From Candidatus Sodalis pierantonius str. SOPE (GTDB lineage Bacteria > Pseudomonadota > Gammaproteobacteria > Enterobacterales > Enterobacteriaceae): a stretch of DNA of 64,000 nucleotides. The stretch covers positions 1,364,001 to 1,428,000 of the forward strand of contig NZ_CP006568.1 in assembly GCF_000517405.1 (NCBI RefSeq). The letters run 5' to 3'. Positions 1-8,920 of the stretch are shown here, in pieces. The translations under genes and the position numbers were made by a program. The notes under the pieces are model-generated. The model searched no databases and had not been told where the DNA came from. It worked only from the letters and a program-made list of their open reading frames with translations. Each line of letters opens with the position of its first letter. Position 1 is the first letter of the stretch.

Positions 1-133
1 GCGGCCTCACAGAAATGGACAATGCCTTTGAGGGACTGGCGCACGGCAATGAGCCGCTTTATTATCGAGTTCGGTGACCGCCTGGACGGTCACTTCTGAG
101 AAAAGGCATTTACACAGAATCCAGTACGGGCTC
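1..133 (+). mobile_element. IS256-family element, 3' end only (cut by window edge)
   Basis: The first 100 bases encode the C-terminal end of the same IS256-family transposase found complete further on (34723-35931), on the plus strand, ending in TGA at 98-100. The following bases match, in reverse complement, the terminal sequence of the other copies (GGCATTTACACAG core) and run to about 133, where host sequence begins. The rest of the element lies outside the window. It has cut off the 5' part of tyrB. Confidence 0.85.
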
Positions 134-181
134 ACCGCTAACGTCGGCAAAGTGGCCCAAGCCTTCACGGCCGTGCAGTAG
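134..181 (+). pseudogene. tyrB: tyrB 3' fragment (aromatic amino acid aminotransferase)
   Basis: Directly after the IS end one frame reads TANVGKVAQAFTAVQ then TAG (179-181). This resembles my recollection of the C-terminus of E. coli TyrB (TANVQRVAKAFAAVM). In E. coli tyrB lies upstream of yjbQ in the same orientation, which fits. Only about 15 codons remain next to the IS; whether the rest of the gene survives beyond the window cannot be seen. The match is short, so the call rests on both similarity and synteny. Confidence 0.65.
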
Positions 182-246
182 GCGCGAGCGATTTTCCCCT
201 GCTCCTGTGTAGCCACTATACTGAGTGGTAAAAAGGAGCAGGTATT

Positions 247-663
247 ATGTGGTACCAACAAACCCTGACCTTGAAAGCCCAACCGCGCGGCTTTCATCTG
301 GTCACCGATGAAATCGTTTCCCAATTGACGTCGTTGAGCGCTGTCCGTAGCGGGCTGCTTCATTTATTGCTGCAACATACTTCCGCTTCCCTGACGCTAA
401 ATGAAAATTGCGATCCTACCGTCAGAACCGACATGGAAAACCATTTTTTACGTCAGATCCCGGAATCGGCCCCCTACCAGCACGATTATGAAGGGGCGGA
501 TGACATGCCGGCACATATCAAATCTTCTCTGCTTGGCACCTCACTGTTATTGCCCGTCGGTCATGGCACGCTGTTGTTGGGCACTTGGCAGGGAATTTGG
601 CTGGGTGAGCATCGTAATTGCGGCGGCCGCCGCCGTATCGTCGCCACATTGCAGGGGGAATAA
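247..663 (+). CDS. yjbQ: YjbQ, UPF0047 family protein
   Basis: 138 residues, the usual length for YjbQ. The family signature HTSASLTLNEN near residue 40 and the late GTWQGIWLGEHR segment are present. The start at 247 has a good Shine-Dalgarno (AAGGAG) about 10 bases upstream. YjbQ proteins form small soluble trimers; a weak thiamin-phosphate-synthase activity has been described for the E. coli protein, but its physiological role is unclear. The gene is intact and is followed 3 bases later by the dead yjbR, matching the E. coli tyrB-(aphA)-yjbQ-yjbR-uvrA order. Confidence 0.9.
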   Translation: MWYQQTLTLKAQPRGFHLVTDEIVSQLTSLSAVRSGLLHLLLQHTSASLTLNENCDPTVRTDMENHFLRQIPESAPYQHDYEGADDMPAHIKSSLLGTSLLLPVGHGTLLLGTWQGIWLGEHRNCGGRRRIVATLQGE

Positions 664-666
664 TTT

Positions 667-1020
667 ATGGATCAATCGACGCTGTTGAGTTATTGCATGA
701 CAAAACCGGGCGCGGTACAGAGCGTACGCCAGGAGTGGCAGGCAAACCAGATTAAAGTCGGAGAGGTGATGTTTGCTATGACCCATACCGTGGACGGCAG
801 ACCGGCGGTATCGCTGAAAAGCAGCGCCGAAATGGCTTAGGCATTACGCAGCGCGTTTAATGCGGCGGTGCCGGGCGAGCGGCTGAATAAAGCCCACTGG
901 AGCACGCTGTTTCTTGACGGTGATATACCTGATTCACAGTTTTATCACCTGGTGGATGCTTCCTGACAATGGGCGGTAGCGGGCCTGCCGGAAGCGACGC
1001 GCCAAACGCTGAATATCTGA
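667..1020 (+). pseudogene. yjbR: yjbR, DUF1801/MmcQ-like protein, two premature stops
   Basis: One frame reads like YjbR over its whole length, starting MDQSTLLSYCMTKPGA, with the conserved RPAVSLK and LNKAHWST segments. It is interrupted by TAG at 838-840 (codon 58) and TGA at 964-966 (just after LVDAS), then reaches its natural TGA at 1018-1020. No indel is needed, so inactivation came from point changes only. The family has a CyaY-like fold and a DNA-binding type surface; function is unknown. It lies next to intact yjbQ and is convergent with uvrA. Confidence 0.88.
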
Positions 1021-1236
1021 CGCGGCGCTGCCTGTTCGCAGCGGAATACCCGCGCGCCGTGACGTGCGATGACACCTGCGTGCCGTGAGGCATAGCGGCG
1101 GCCTGGCACGGTATTAACAAAAAGACGCCTTTAAACTTTTAGGCACCAATGCGCCAATGGGTCCGCGGCCAAAGCGTCAATGCGCCGACGGATCCAGCGC
1201 CAAAGCGCCAAAGCGCCAGACGTTAGCGGAGATCGC

Positions 1237-2552
1237 GAGCCCGTACCGGATTCTGTGTAAATGCCTTTTCTCAGACGTGACCGTCCAGGCGGTCACCGAA
1301 CTCAATAATAAAGCGGCTCATTGCCATGCGCCAGCCCCTCAAAGGCATTGTCCATTTCTGTGAGGCCGCCTGTATCGCCAGCCACACCACCTTTTTCACT
1401 GCGTCGTCGGTCGGGAATACCTTGCGCTTTTTGATGGCATGCCGGATCACGCTGTTTAACGACTCGATGGCGTTGGTCGTGTAGATCACCTTGCGGATGT
1501 CCGTTGGGTAGGCAAAGAATGTGGCCAGATTGGCCCAGTTTGCCTGCCAGCTTCGACTTATTTGCGGGTAGCGGATGTCCCAGGCACTGGAGAACGCTTC
1601 CAGCGCCTGCAAGCCGGCTTCTTCCGTAGGGGCCTGATAGATAGCTTTCAGGTCGCGGGTGACAGCCTTGTAGTCCTTCCAGGAGACGAACCGCAGGCTG
1701 TTGCGCACCATATGCACGATACACAGCTGGAGCCGCGCCTCCGGATACACCGTGTTAATAGCGTTATGGAAACCTTTCAGCCCGTCTACGCAGGCTATAA
1801 GGATATCGTTCAGGCCGCGGTTTTTCAGCTCTGTCAGCACGTTCAGCCAGAACTTTGCGCCTTCCATTTTCGGCCAGCCACATACCTAGCAACTCTTTCT
1901 GGCCTTCGATGTTGATGCCCAGCGCCAGGAACACAGATTTGTTGATGATGCGGCTGTCCTGCCGGACTTTTAGAACGATACAGTCAAGATAAACAATGGG
2001 ATAGACTGCATCCAGAGGCCGGTTTTGCCATTCGACAACCTGCTCCATGACCGCATCGGTGACCTTTGAGACCAGCGCCGGCGAGACATCGGCGTCATAC
2101 AGCTCTTTGAACGCGGCGGCGATCTCGCGGGTGGTCATCCCTTTAGCGTACAACGATAAAATCTGGTTATCCATCCCGGTAATCCGGGTCTGGTTCTTCT
2201 TCACCAGTTGCGGTTCAAAGGAACCGTCACGATCGCGCGGAGTACGCAGCGCCAGCGGGCCATCGCCAGTGGTAACGGTTTTTGTGGAATAGCCGTTGCA
2301 GGCGTTGGTCCCCGGTTTAGGCTGATTTTTATCGTAGCCAAGGTGATGGGTCATTTCGGCATTGAGAGCTGCTTCGACGCTGATTTTTTTCAGCAGCCGA
2401 TCGAAGTGACTGAGATCTTCAGGGGTTTTGAGATTTTTGGCCAGTTCGTTAGCCAGAGCCTGCAACTGTTTTTCGTCCATAAATTAACCTGTTTTTGATG
2501 TTGGATTGAACATATCAAAATCAGGCAAATACACAAATTTCTAAACAGGCTC
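1237..2552 (-). mobile_element. IS256-family insertion sequence, copy 1 (1316 bp)
   Basis: Ends are imperfect inverted repeats: GAGCCCGTACCGGATTCTG at the left and, reverse-complemented, GAGCCTGTTTAGAAATTTG at the right, both followed by TGT(A/G)-type bases leading into a TTTGCC/AATGCC core. Flanks 1229-1236 (gagatcgc) and 2553-2560 (gaggtcgc) agree at 7 of 8 bases, as expected for the 8-bp target duplication of this family. It is 1 bp longer than the 1315-bp intact copy because of an insertion in the transposase. It sits between yjbR and uvrA and breaks no gene. Confidence 0.9.
1271..2480 (-). pseudogene. IS256-family transposase (MULE/DDE type), frameshifted
   Basis: N-terminal part starts MDEKQLQALANELAKNLK at 2480. 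Compared with the intact copy, an extra C near 1863-1865 (CTTCCATTTT against CTTCATTTT) breaks the frame after LGMWLAEN; the second half resumes as EGAKFWLNVLTELKNRG and runs to the stop at 1271. Catalytic Asp in YLDCIVLKV lies in the first half and the C-terminal catalytic Glu region in the second, so the product should be inactive. Confidence 0.9.
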
Positions 2553-2593
2553 GAGGTCGCGAGGCACTTTCTTCCCACCTATCCGGCCGCTCC

Positions 2594-5437
2594 CTAAGCT
2601 TTTTGCAACGCTCGCTCGAGAATGGGACGCAGGAAGCGCGCCGTATGGGACGCTTTACAGACCGCCACCGTTTCCGGCGTGCCGGCGACCAGAATTTCAC
2701 CGCCGCCGTTACCGCCTTCCGGGCCAAGATCGACGATCCAATCGGCGGTCTTAATCACGTCCAGGTTATGCTCGATCACCACGATGGTATTGCCCTGATC
2801 CCGCAACTGATGCAGCACCGCCAGCAATTGCTGAATATCGGCGAAGTGTAGGCCGGTCGTCGGCTCGTCGAGGATATACAGCGTTTGGCCGGTGCCACGC
2901 TTGGACAGTTCGCGCGCCAGCTTTACCCGCTGCGCCTCGCCGCCGGATAGCGTGGTGGCGGATTGCCCTAAGCGAATATAGGACAGACCGACATCTATCA
3001 GCGTTTGCAGTTTGCGCGCCAGGGCGGGAACAGCGTCGAAAAACTCGCGCGCTTCCTCGATGGTCATCTCCAGCACCTGGTGGATATTCTTGCCCTTATA
3101 TTTCACTTCCAGGGTTTCACGGTTGTAGCGCTGGCCCTTGCAATGATCGCAGGGCACATAAATATCCGGCAGGAAGTGCATTTCCACCTTGATGACGCCA
3201 TCGCCCTGGCAAGCTTCGCAGCGCCCGCCGCGCACGTTGAAGCTGAAACGGCCGGGCGTATAACCGCGGGCGCGGGATTCCGGCACGCCGGCGAACAATT
3301 CGCGCACCGGCGTAAACACGCCCGTGTAGGTCGCGGGATTGGAGCGCGGCGTCCGGCCGATAGGGCTCTGATCGATATCAATGACTTTATCGAAATGTTC
3401 CAGGCCCTGCACTTCGCGATAGGGCGCCACTTCGGTAGTGGTCGCGCCGTTGAGCTGGCGCTGCGCTACCGGGAACAGCGTGTCGTTGATAAGCGTGGAT
3501 TTGCCCGAGCCGGAAACGCCGGTGATGCAGGTAAATAGCCCCACCGGCAGGGTCAGCGTCACGTCCTTAAGGTTATTGCCGCGCGCGCCGACCAGCTTCA
3601 ATACCCGGGTGGGGTCCGCCAGAATGCGCGCCTGCGGAATGGCGATTTCCTGCTTGCCGCTGAGAAACTGGCCGGTCAGCGACGCCGGATGGGCCATGAT
3701 CTCCTCGGCGGTGCCTTCGGCCACCACCTCTCCGCCGTGAACGCCGGCGCCCGGGCCGATATCGATAATATGATCGGCGGCGCGAATAGCGTCCTCGTCG
3801 TGCTCCACCACGATCACCGTATTGCCGAGATCGCGTAGATGCACTAAGGTTTCCAGTAATCGCTCGTTATCGCGCTGATGCAAACCGATGGAGGGTTCAT
3901 CCAGCACATACATCACGCCCACCAGGCCGGCGCCAATCTGGCTGGCCAAACGGATGCGCTGCGCCTCGCCGCCGGAAAGCGTTTCCGCCGAACGCGACAG
4001 GGAAAGGTAGTTCAGACCGACGTTGACCAGAAACTTCAGCCGATCGCAGATCTCTTTTAATACTTTTTCAGCGATCTTGGCGCGCTGACCACTCAGTTTC
4101 ATCTCGTCGAAAAATGCCAGCGCATGGCCGATGCCCATCTCGGAAATTTCCGGCAGGGTGGTGTGCTCCACGAAGACGTGGCGGGCTTCGCGCCGCAGAC
4201 GGGTCCCACCGCAGGTGGCGCAGGGGCGGTTGCTGATATATTTGGCTAGCTCTTCGCGCACCGCGGTGGACTCGGTTTCCTTATAGCGGCGCTCCATGTT
4301 CGGCAGTACCCCTTCAAACGGATGGCGCCGCACCGAGGTGTCGCCGCGATCGTTAATATATTTGAATTCGATGTTTTCCTTGCCGGATCCGAAAAAAATT
4401 ATTTGCTGAACCGTCGGACTCAGCGCATGGAACGGCGCCTCAACGTCGAACTTATAGTGTTCGGCCAACGAGCACAGCATCTGGAAATAATAGAAGTTGC
4501 GCCGATCCCAGCCGCGAATGGCGCCGCCCGCCAGGGAGATGTCCTGATTTTGCAATACCTGGTCGGGGTCGAAGTACTGCTGCACGCCGAGCCCGTCGCA
4601 GGTGGGGCAGGCGCCGGCCGGGTTGTTGAAGGAGAAAAGCCGGGGTTCCAGCTCGGGCATGCTATAGCCGCAGATCGGGCAGGCGAAGTTGGCGGAAAAC
4701 AGCAATTCTTCCGCTTTTTCGTCATCCATATCCGCCACTACCGCGGTACCACCCGAGAGACCGAGTGCGGTTTCAAAAGATTCCGCCAGGCGCTGGGCGA
4801 GATCCTCTCGCACTTTGAAACGATCGACCACGACTTCGATGGTATGTTTTTTTTGCAGCTCGAGTTTCGGCGGATCCGACAAATCGCAGACCTCCCCGTC
4901 GATACGCGCCCGGATATAGCCTTGCGCCGCCAAATTTTCCAGCGTTTTGCTGTGCTCCCCCTTGCGCTCTTTCACGATGGGCGCCAGGAGCATCAGCCGT
5001 TTGCCTTCCGGCTGCGACAGCACATTATCCACCATCTGGCTAACGGTCTGCGCCGCCAGCGGAACATCATGATCCGGGCAGCGCGGCTCGCCGACGCGGG
5101 CGTACAACAGACGCAGATAATCGTGGATTTCGGTGATCGTGCCCACCGTCGAGCGCGGATTATGGGACGTGGATTTTTGCTCAATCGAAATGGCGGGCGA
5201 CAGCCCTTCGATATGATCCACATCCGGTTTTTCCATCAACGACAGAAACTGCCGGGCATAGGCAGAAAGCGATTCCACATAGCGACGCTGACCCTCGGCA
5301 TAGAGCGTATCGAACGCCAGCGATGATTTTCCCGAGCCTGATAAGCCGGTAATTACTATCAATTTATCGCGGGGTATCACCAGACTGATGTTTTTCAGGT
5401 TATGGGTACGAGCACCACGAACTTCAATCTTATCCAT
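2594..5437 (-). CDS. uvrA: UvrA, excinuclease ABC subunit A
   Basis: Damage-recognition ATPase of nucleotide excision repair, working as a dimer with UvrB. 947 residues, close to the 940 of E. coli. Two ABC cassettes are complete: Walker A GLSGSGKSSLAF near residue 31 and GVSGSGKSTLIN near 640; signature LSGGEAQRIRLA near 490 and LSGGEAQRVKLA near 830. Zinc-finger cysteines are seen in CPICGYS/CPTCDGLG, CATCGGTR and CEACQGDG. The start at 5437 begins MDKIEVRGARTHNLKN, the family norm. It is transcribed away from ssb, sharing an intergenic with a degraded LexA box. Confidence 0.97.
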   Translation of the reverse strand: MDKIEVRGARTHNLKNISLVIPRDKLIVITGLSGSGKSSLAFDTLYAEGQRRYVESLSAYARQFLSLMEKPDVDHIEGLSPAISIEQKSTSHNPRSTVGTITEIHDYLRLLYARVGEPRCPDHDVPLAAQTVSQMVDNVLSQPEGKRLMLLAPIVKERKGEHSKTLENLAAQGYIRARIDGEVCDLSDPPKLELQKKHTIEVVVDRFKVREDLAQRLAESFETALGLSGGTAVVADMDDEKAEELLFSANFACPICGYSMPELEPRLFSFNNPAGACPTCDGLGVQQYFDPDQVLQNQDISLAGGAIRGWDRRNFYYFQMLCSLAEHYKFDVEAPFHALSPTVQQIIFFGSGKENIEFKYINDRGDTSVRRHPFEGVLPNMERRYKETESTAVREELAKYISNRPCATCGGTRLRREARHVFVEHTTLPEISEMGIGHALAFFDEMKLSGQRAKIAEKVLKEICDRLKFLVNVGLNYLSLSRSAETLSGGEAQRIRLASQIGAGLVGVMYVLDEPSIGLHQRDNERLLETLVHLRDLGNTVIVVEHDEDAIRAADHIIDIGPGAGVHGGEVVAEGTAEEIMAHPASLTGQFLSGKQEIAIPQARILADPTRVLKLVGARGNNLKDVTLTLPVGLFTCITGVSGSGKSTLINDTLFPVAQRQLNGATTTEVAPYREVQGLEHFDKVIDIDQSPIGRTPRSNPATYTGVFTPVRELFAGVPESRARGYTPGRFSFNVRGGRCEACQGDGVIKVEMHFLPDIYVPCDHCKGQRYNRETLEVKYKGKNIHQVLEMTIEEAREFFDAVPALARKLQTLIDVGLSYIRLGQSATTLSGGEAQRVKLARELSKRGTGQTLYILDEPTTGLHFADIQQLLAVLHQLRDQGNTIVVIEHNLDVIKTADWIVDLGPEGGNGGGEILVAGTPETVAVCKASHTARFLRPILERALQKA

Positions 5438-5529
5438 TCAACTAATCCCAACACCGGATGAACGAGGGCGGCCTGTGCGGTTGACAAAACCGCTGCGGCG
5501 CGAAACGGTCAATTATGGCACAAAAAAAG

Positions 5530-5545
5530 CTGAATGAATATCCAG
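5530..5545. promoter_or_regulatory. Degenerate LexA (SOS) box between uvrA and ssb
   Basis: CTGAATGAATATCCAG. The LexA consensus is CTGT-N8-ACAG, and the E. coli uvrA-ssb box as I recall it reads CTGAATGAATATACAG on this strand. The site is the same except for A to C in the ACAG half. The position, about 92 bases from the uvrA start and 137 from ssb, fits. The change hits one of the strongly conserved bases, so LexA binding is probably weakened. Confidence 0.75.
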
Positions 5546-5681
5546 TATTGATTGTAACAAATAATTCTGCTTCACCCGGTTTTTCGATGCGCAGTCCAAG
5601 TTTCTAAACATGTTCTTTAAGCGTTGGCAATGGTAAACTTGAGCGATTAAACTTAGTCATTCATCTTATCAGGAGACCCCC

Positions 5682-6218
5682 ATGGCCAGCAGAGGCGTTA
5701 ATAAAGTGATTCTAGTCGGAAACCTGGGCCAGGATCCGGAAGTCCGCCATATGCCTAACGGTGGTGCGGTAGCCAACATCACCCTGGCCACCTCTGAGAG
5801 CTGGCGCGACAAGCAGACCGGCGAGACCAAGGAGAAAACGGAATGGCACCGCGTGGTGCTGTTTGGCAAGCTGGCCGAGGTGGCGGGTGAATATTTGCGT
5901 AAGGGCTCCCAGGTGTATATCGAGGGATCGCTACAGACCCGCAAATGGCAAGATCAGAGCGGCCAGGATCGATACACCACCGAGGTGGTGGTCAATATCG
6001 GCGGCACCATGCAAATGCTTGGCGGTCGACAGGGCGGCGTGGCGGGCGGTAACGCCGGTGGCGCGCAGCAGGGTGGCTGGGGGCAGCCTCAGCAGCCGCA
6101 GGGCAATAACGCGCAGTTCAGCGGCGGCAACGCGCCGGCGGCGCGCCCCGCGCAGAACTCAGCGCCTGCGCCCAGCAACGAACCGCCGATGGACTTCGAT
6201 GACGATATTCCGTTCTAA
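5682..6218 (+). CDS. ssb: Ssb, single-stranded DNA-binding protein
   Basis: 178 residues, the E. coli length. The N-terminal OB fold begins ASRGVNKVILVGNLGQDPEV; a Gly/Gln-rich linker (about 113-165) follows, and the acidic tip MDFDDDIPF that binds repair and replication partners is intact. A GGAGA-type ribosome site precedes the ATG. It is divergent from uvrA and followed by a strong terminator. Essential, with no sign of decay. Confidence 0.97.
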   Translation: MASRGVNKVILVGNLGQDPEVRHMPNGGAVANITLATSESWRDKQTGETKEKTEWHRVVLFGKLAEVAGEYLRKGSQVYIEGSLQTRKWQDQSGQDRYTTEVVVNIGGTMQMLGGRQGGVAGGNAGGAQQGGWGQPQQPQGNNAQFSGGNAPAARPAQNSAPAPSNEPPMDFDDDIPF

Positions 6219-6253
6219 GGCTAACCTTAGACAACATTGTCAATGATGCGCAA

Positions 6254-6286
6254 AAAAACCTCCTATACCAGGAGGTTTTTTGTTTT
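6254..6286 (+). terminator. Rho-independent terminator of ssb
   Basis: Stem AAACCTCC / GGAGGTTT around a TATACCA loop, followed by a T-run, about 36 bases after the ssb stop. Confidence 0.85.
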
Positions 6287-6289
6287 AAC

Positions 6290-6743
6290 TCGATGCTGAA
6301 GACGTTAACGGTAATGGCATAATTCAATGAATAGCATATCCTTTATTTTCGCGTCCACTATTTCATGTATTATCTAAAATAACGGTACGACATCAGCCTA
6401 TTTGCGCTGGATAGCGGGAATGTTGCTGCCGAAAAATGGATCGGCTGCTTCCTATTCAATAACCATCATAACAATAAGGTTTAGCGTCCTATTCTGTGCG
6501 GCAATGTTCTCAGACTATGATAAGCAAAACGACAATAGTGGCGCCATCATTAACTTTCGCATCACGTTGCAACGCTTTATATACTGTCGGTTAAAATAAA
6601 ACGCCTCCTTGAATGCTTATCACCAAGCAGCACGCTATATAAGCATGACCATTGAGCTGACTCATATTCAGAAATGCATCCCATGCCCCTAACGCGCTGC
6701 CTTGACAGAGGGTGAGTAAACGACATTACAACCCCAGAATACA
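6290..6743. other. AT-rich intergenic, no gene seen
   Basis: About 450 bases between the ssb terminator and the end of the split unknown gene. I find no recognisable coding sequence; the only longer open frame (6402-6599) has no start signal or similarity I recognise. Base composition is clearly more AT-rich than uvrA or ssb, like the adjoining unknown gene, hinting at acquired DNA. Confidence 0.5.
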
Positions 6744-6986
6744 TTATCGGGAATGCTTACTTTGTTGAGGCGTTTTCACCATTTTCGCCAATGTGGATTT
6801 GGTGGGTTTCATGTAATTTGGCAATCGGCTTTCGGCGACAATCAGCTTATTGCGCGGCGAGCGAGTAATACGAGCCGTGTTATTGCTTGATGTATTGCTG
6901 GCGTTGGTCTGCGGATCTAACGAGGCTTGATGGGGCTGTGCTGGTGGCACAACAATCCTGGCCCCTTTTCTTTTGACGTTGACCGG

Positions 6987-8041
6987 CGCTTTGTTGAATA
7001 AATCCGAAATTTGTGACGACTTCCTCCCTATCAGGGCGATTGTTACATGATGCGGACGCTGTTTGGCATTCCTAACAACGTGATCCGATTAAGCGCTTTG
7101 ACCATTGCCATAGCCTCACCTACCTGCGCGTCATAGTCATGCAGACTCAGATGACCACCCAGAAGTGTTTTAAACCGGAACATGGCCGTTTCAGCCAGTG
7201 AACGCCGGTGATAACCTACTTTCTTTTTCCAGGTATCGTTATTGCCGCTCAGATGCTGATTTGCCACCGCATGGTTACGCTCATGGTATCGAGCTGGCCA
7301 ATATTGCGCACCACTTCGCGGTGGGATAAGCGGCTTTATTTTTTTCCTCAGCAGAGCATCATGACAGTAACGCGTATCGTAAGCACTGTCAGCCGACGCT
7401 TCCCTGATTTTCCGGTGGGTTTGGTTAATCAGCCCGGGCAGCGCCTGCGCATCTGTCGTACCGCTTAGCGATAAATCGGCACAGATAATTTCATGTGTCG
7501 CGCTATCTACTGCCAGATGAAGCTTGCGCCATACTCTGCGTCTCTCAGCCCCATGCTGCCTGACTTTCCATTCGCCTTCGCCGAAGATTTTCAGGCCGGT
7601 GCCATCGATGACCAGGTGTGAGATTTCGCCGCGGGTTGGCGTTTTTATGCTGATGTCGACGGTTTTTGCTCGCCGGCTGACCAGAGAGTAATCTGGGCAG
7701 CGCAGCGACAGCCCCATCAGTTTAAAAATCGCGTCAACGAAACCCTGTAACGCCCGGAGCGAAAGGTTAAACACGCGCTTTATCATCAGAACCGTGGTAA
7801 TGGCCATATCGGTGTAGTGAAGCGGCCGGCCACGATGTTCAGGGGGTGTACTCTCAGTCCATGCAGCAATGGCTGACTCATCAAGCCATACTGTCATGTC
7901 CCCCCGCTGCCTGAGCGCATTGTTGTATGCGGGCCAGTTGGTGATTTTAAACTTTTGCTTTGCCATGGGGACCTGATGTTGAAACGAATGTAGTGATCAG
8001 AGCCGCCAGTCACCTAAAAGTTCGATTTATTCAACAAAGCC
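6987..8041 (-). mobile_element. IS5-family (IS903 group) element, 1055 bp
   Basis: 18-bp terminal inverted repeats: GGCTTTGTTGAATAAATC (reverse complement at the right end) and the same with first base C at the left. A perfect 9-bp target duplication GTTGACCGG lies at 6978-6986 and 8042-8050. Length and 9-bp duplication are typical for the IS903 group. It carries one intact transposase. The perfect duplication and intact gene argue for a recent insertion. Confidence 0.95.
7043..7966 (-). CDS. IS5/IS903-type DDE transposase
   Basis: 307 residues, the IS903 length, starting MAKQKFKITNWPAYNNALRQ. DDE-family features are visible: HLVIDGTGLKIFGEGEW holds the first Asp, ADLSLSGTTDAQ the second, and YHRRSLAETAMFRFKTLLG the conserved Y(2)R(3)E(6)K box. 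The frame is open with no disabling change, so the element may be active. Confidence 0.95.
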   Translation of the reverse strand: MAKQKFKITNWPAYNNALRQRGDMTVWLDESAIAAWTESTPPEHRGRPLHYTDMAITTVLMIKRVFNLSLRALQGFVDAIFKLMGLSLRCPDYSLVSRRAKTVDISIKTPTRGEISHLVIDGTGLKIFGEGEWKVRQHGAERRRVWRKLHLAVDSATHEIICADLSLSGTTDAQALPGLINQTHRKIREASADSAYDTRYCHDALLRKKIKPLIPPRSGAQYWPARYHERNHAVANQHLSGNNDTWKKKVGYHRRSLAETAMFRFKTLLGGHLSLHDYDAQVGEAMAMVKALNRITLLGMPNSVRIM

Positions 8042-8920
8042 GTTGACCGGCTGAAGCGGTGGCGCTGAAGAGACGCTGGGCATCGCCGTGCTCTCAAACC
8101 GGCTCTGTGGGGTTGCCTGGGGACCGTCGGTCAGACGCGAGGAGTGTTGATTGTTGTCCCGGGATCTGATGCGTTGGCTGAACTCCGCCCTGGTGGCGTG
8201 ATTTTTTTCCGCTAATGTTTGCAATGTTGCGCTTGTCGCTACAGCTTGATGTTGCATCGCCCGTATTTTTTTGCCGTTCTCCTCTAAACGCATCAATACA
8301 TCGGTAACTTTAACGATGTTGGCCGTTAAATTAGCCCTTGTCTGTTGTGTATTCTCGCCGGTAGCGGTCATAGGCAATAGCGCCTTTGACTCTAGACGCT
8401 GATGTTGATGCAGATCTTTGGCCTGAGGTGGAATGCGTTCTTCCTGCGTTGGTGTACCAGTCTCGTTTGTGGTGGTATTAGCGAGCGAAGAAGGGGTATG
8501 CGTTACTGCGTTAAGAAGAGGGTGCGTGGACCATTTGATGGGTGACGGCGTGTCGTCAGTATTCAGCAACGTTTTAGCAAATTCAATGTTAGCGGTGGTA
8601 TTGGCCTTGAATCTATCAACCGCAGGTGAGGTTTCCGCGAGGGGTTGGCTATTATATTGGAGGGCATTTTTGGCCAGCGGCAAGGCTTTATCTTGGTTAA
8701 CCGCCGCGCCTGCGCCTTTCGGCGTTGACGCTATGATATTTAACGTGCCGGTGGAGCGATAAATACTGGTTTTCAACACGGCATTCGCATTATTGCCGCA
8801 CCAATAAGGTTGAAATAATGTCCCATGCCGGTTGATTACTGGTGATGTTTGATTTACCTCGCGGCTTACGCTGTTATGAGCAGAATGAACTGGCTTATGA
8901 AGAGAAGTTATGCATGTCAT

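Larger units (their letters stand above)
6744..8920 (-). pseudogene. Unrecognised 370-residue protein, split by an IS903-like element
   Basis: The N-terminal 290 residues run from 8920 (MTCITSLHKPVHSAHNSV) and the C-terminal part from 6977 to a TAA at 6744. Removing the 1055-bp IS and one copy of its 9-bp duplication joins them in one frame with no other damage, giving about 370 residues. The protein is rich in Thr, Ser, Asn, Gln and Ala, with no signal peptide or membrane segment. Residues about 190-250 look like an amphipathic or coiled-coil helix. The C-terminus is basic (KPTKSTLAKMVKTPQQSK). An AAGG site precedes the ATG. Composition and AT content resemble secreted effector-like proteins, but I recognise no family and assign no function. 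The IS probably inactivates it, though a 297-residue N-terminal product ending in IS-encoded FVE could be made. Confidence 0.7.

Noticed and set aside
134..1236. Inverted similarity CCGCTAACGTC near 135 and near 1222
   Set aside because: Only about 11-13 bases, and the first copy is explained as tyrB coding sequence; probably chance.
4322..5326. 334-residue open frame antisense to uvrA
   Set aside because: It lies entirely opposite a conserved gene in GC-rich DNA and has no recognisable family.
6402..6599. 65-residue open frame after ssb
   Set aside because: No ribosome site, no similarity, in AT-rich intergenic DNA.
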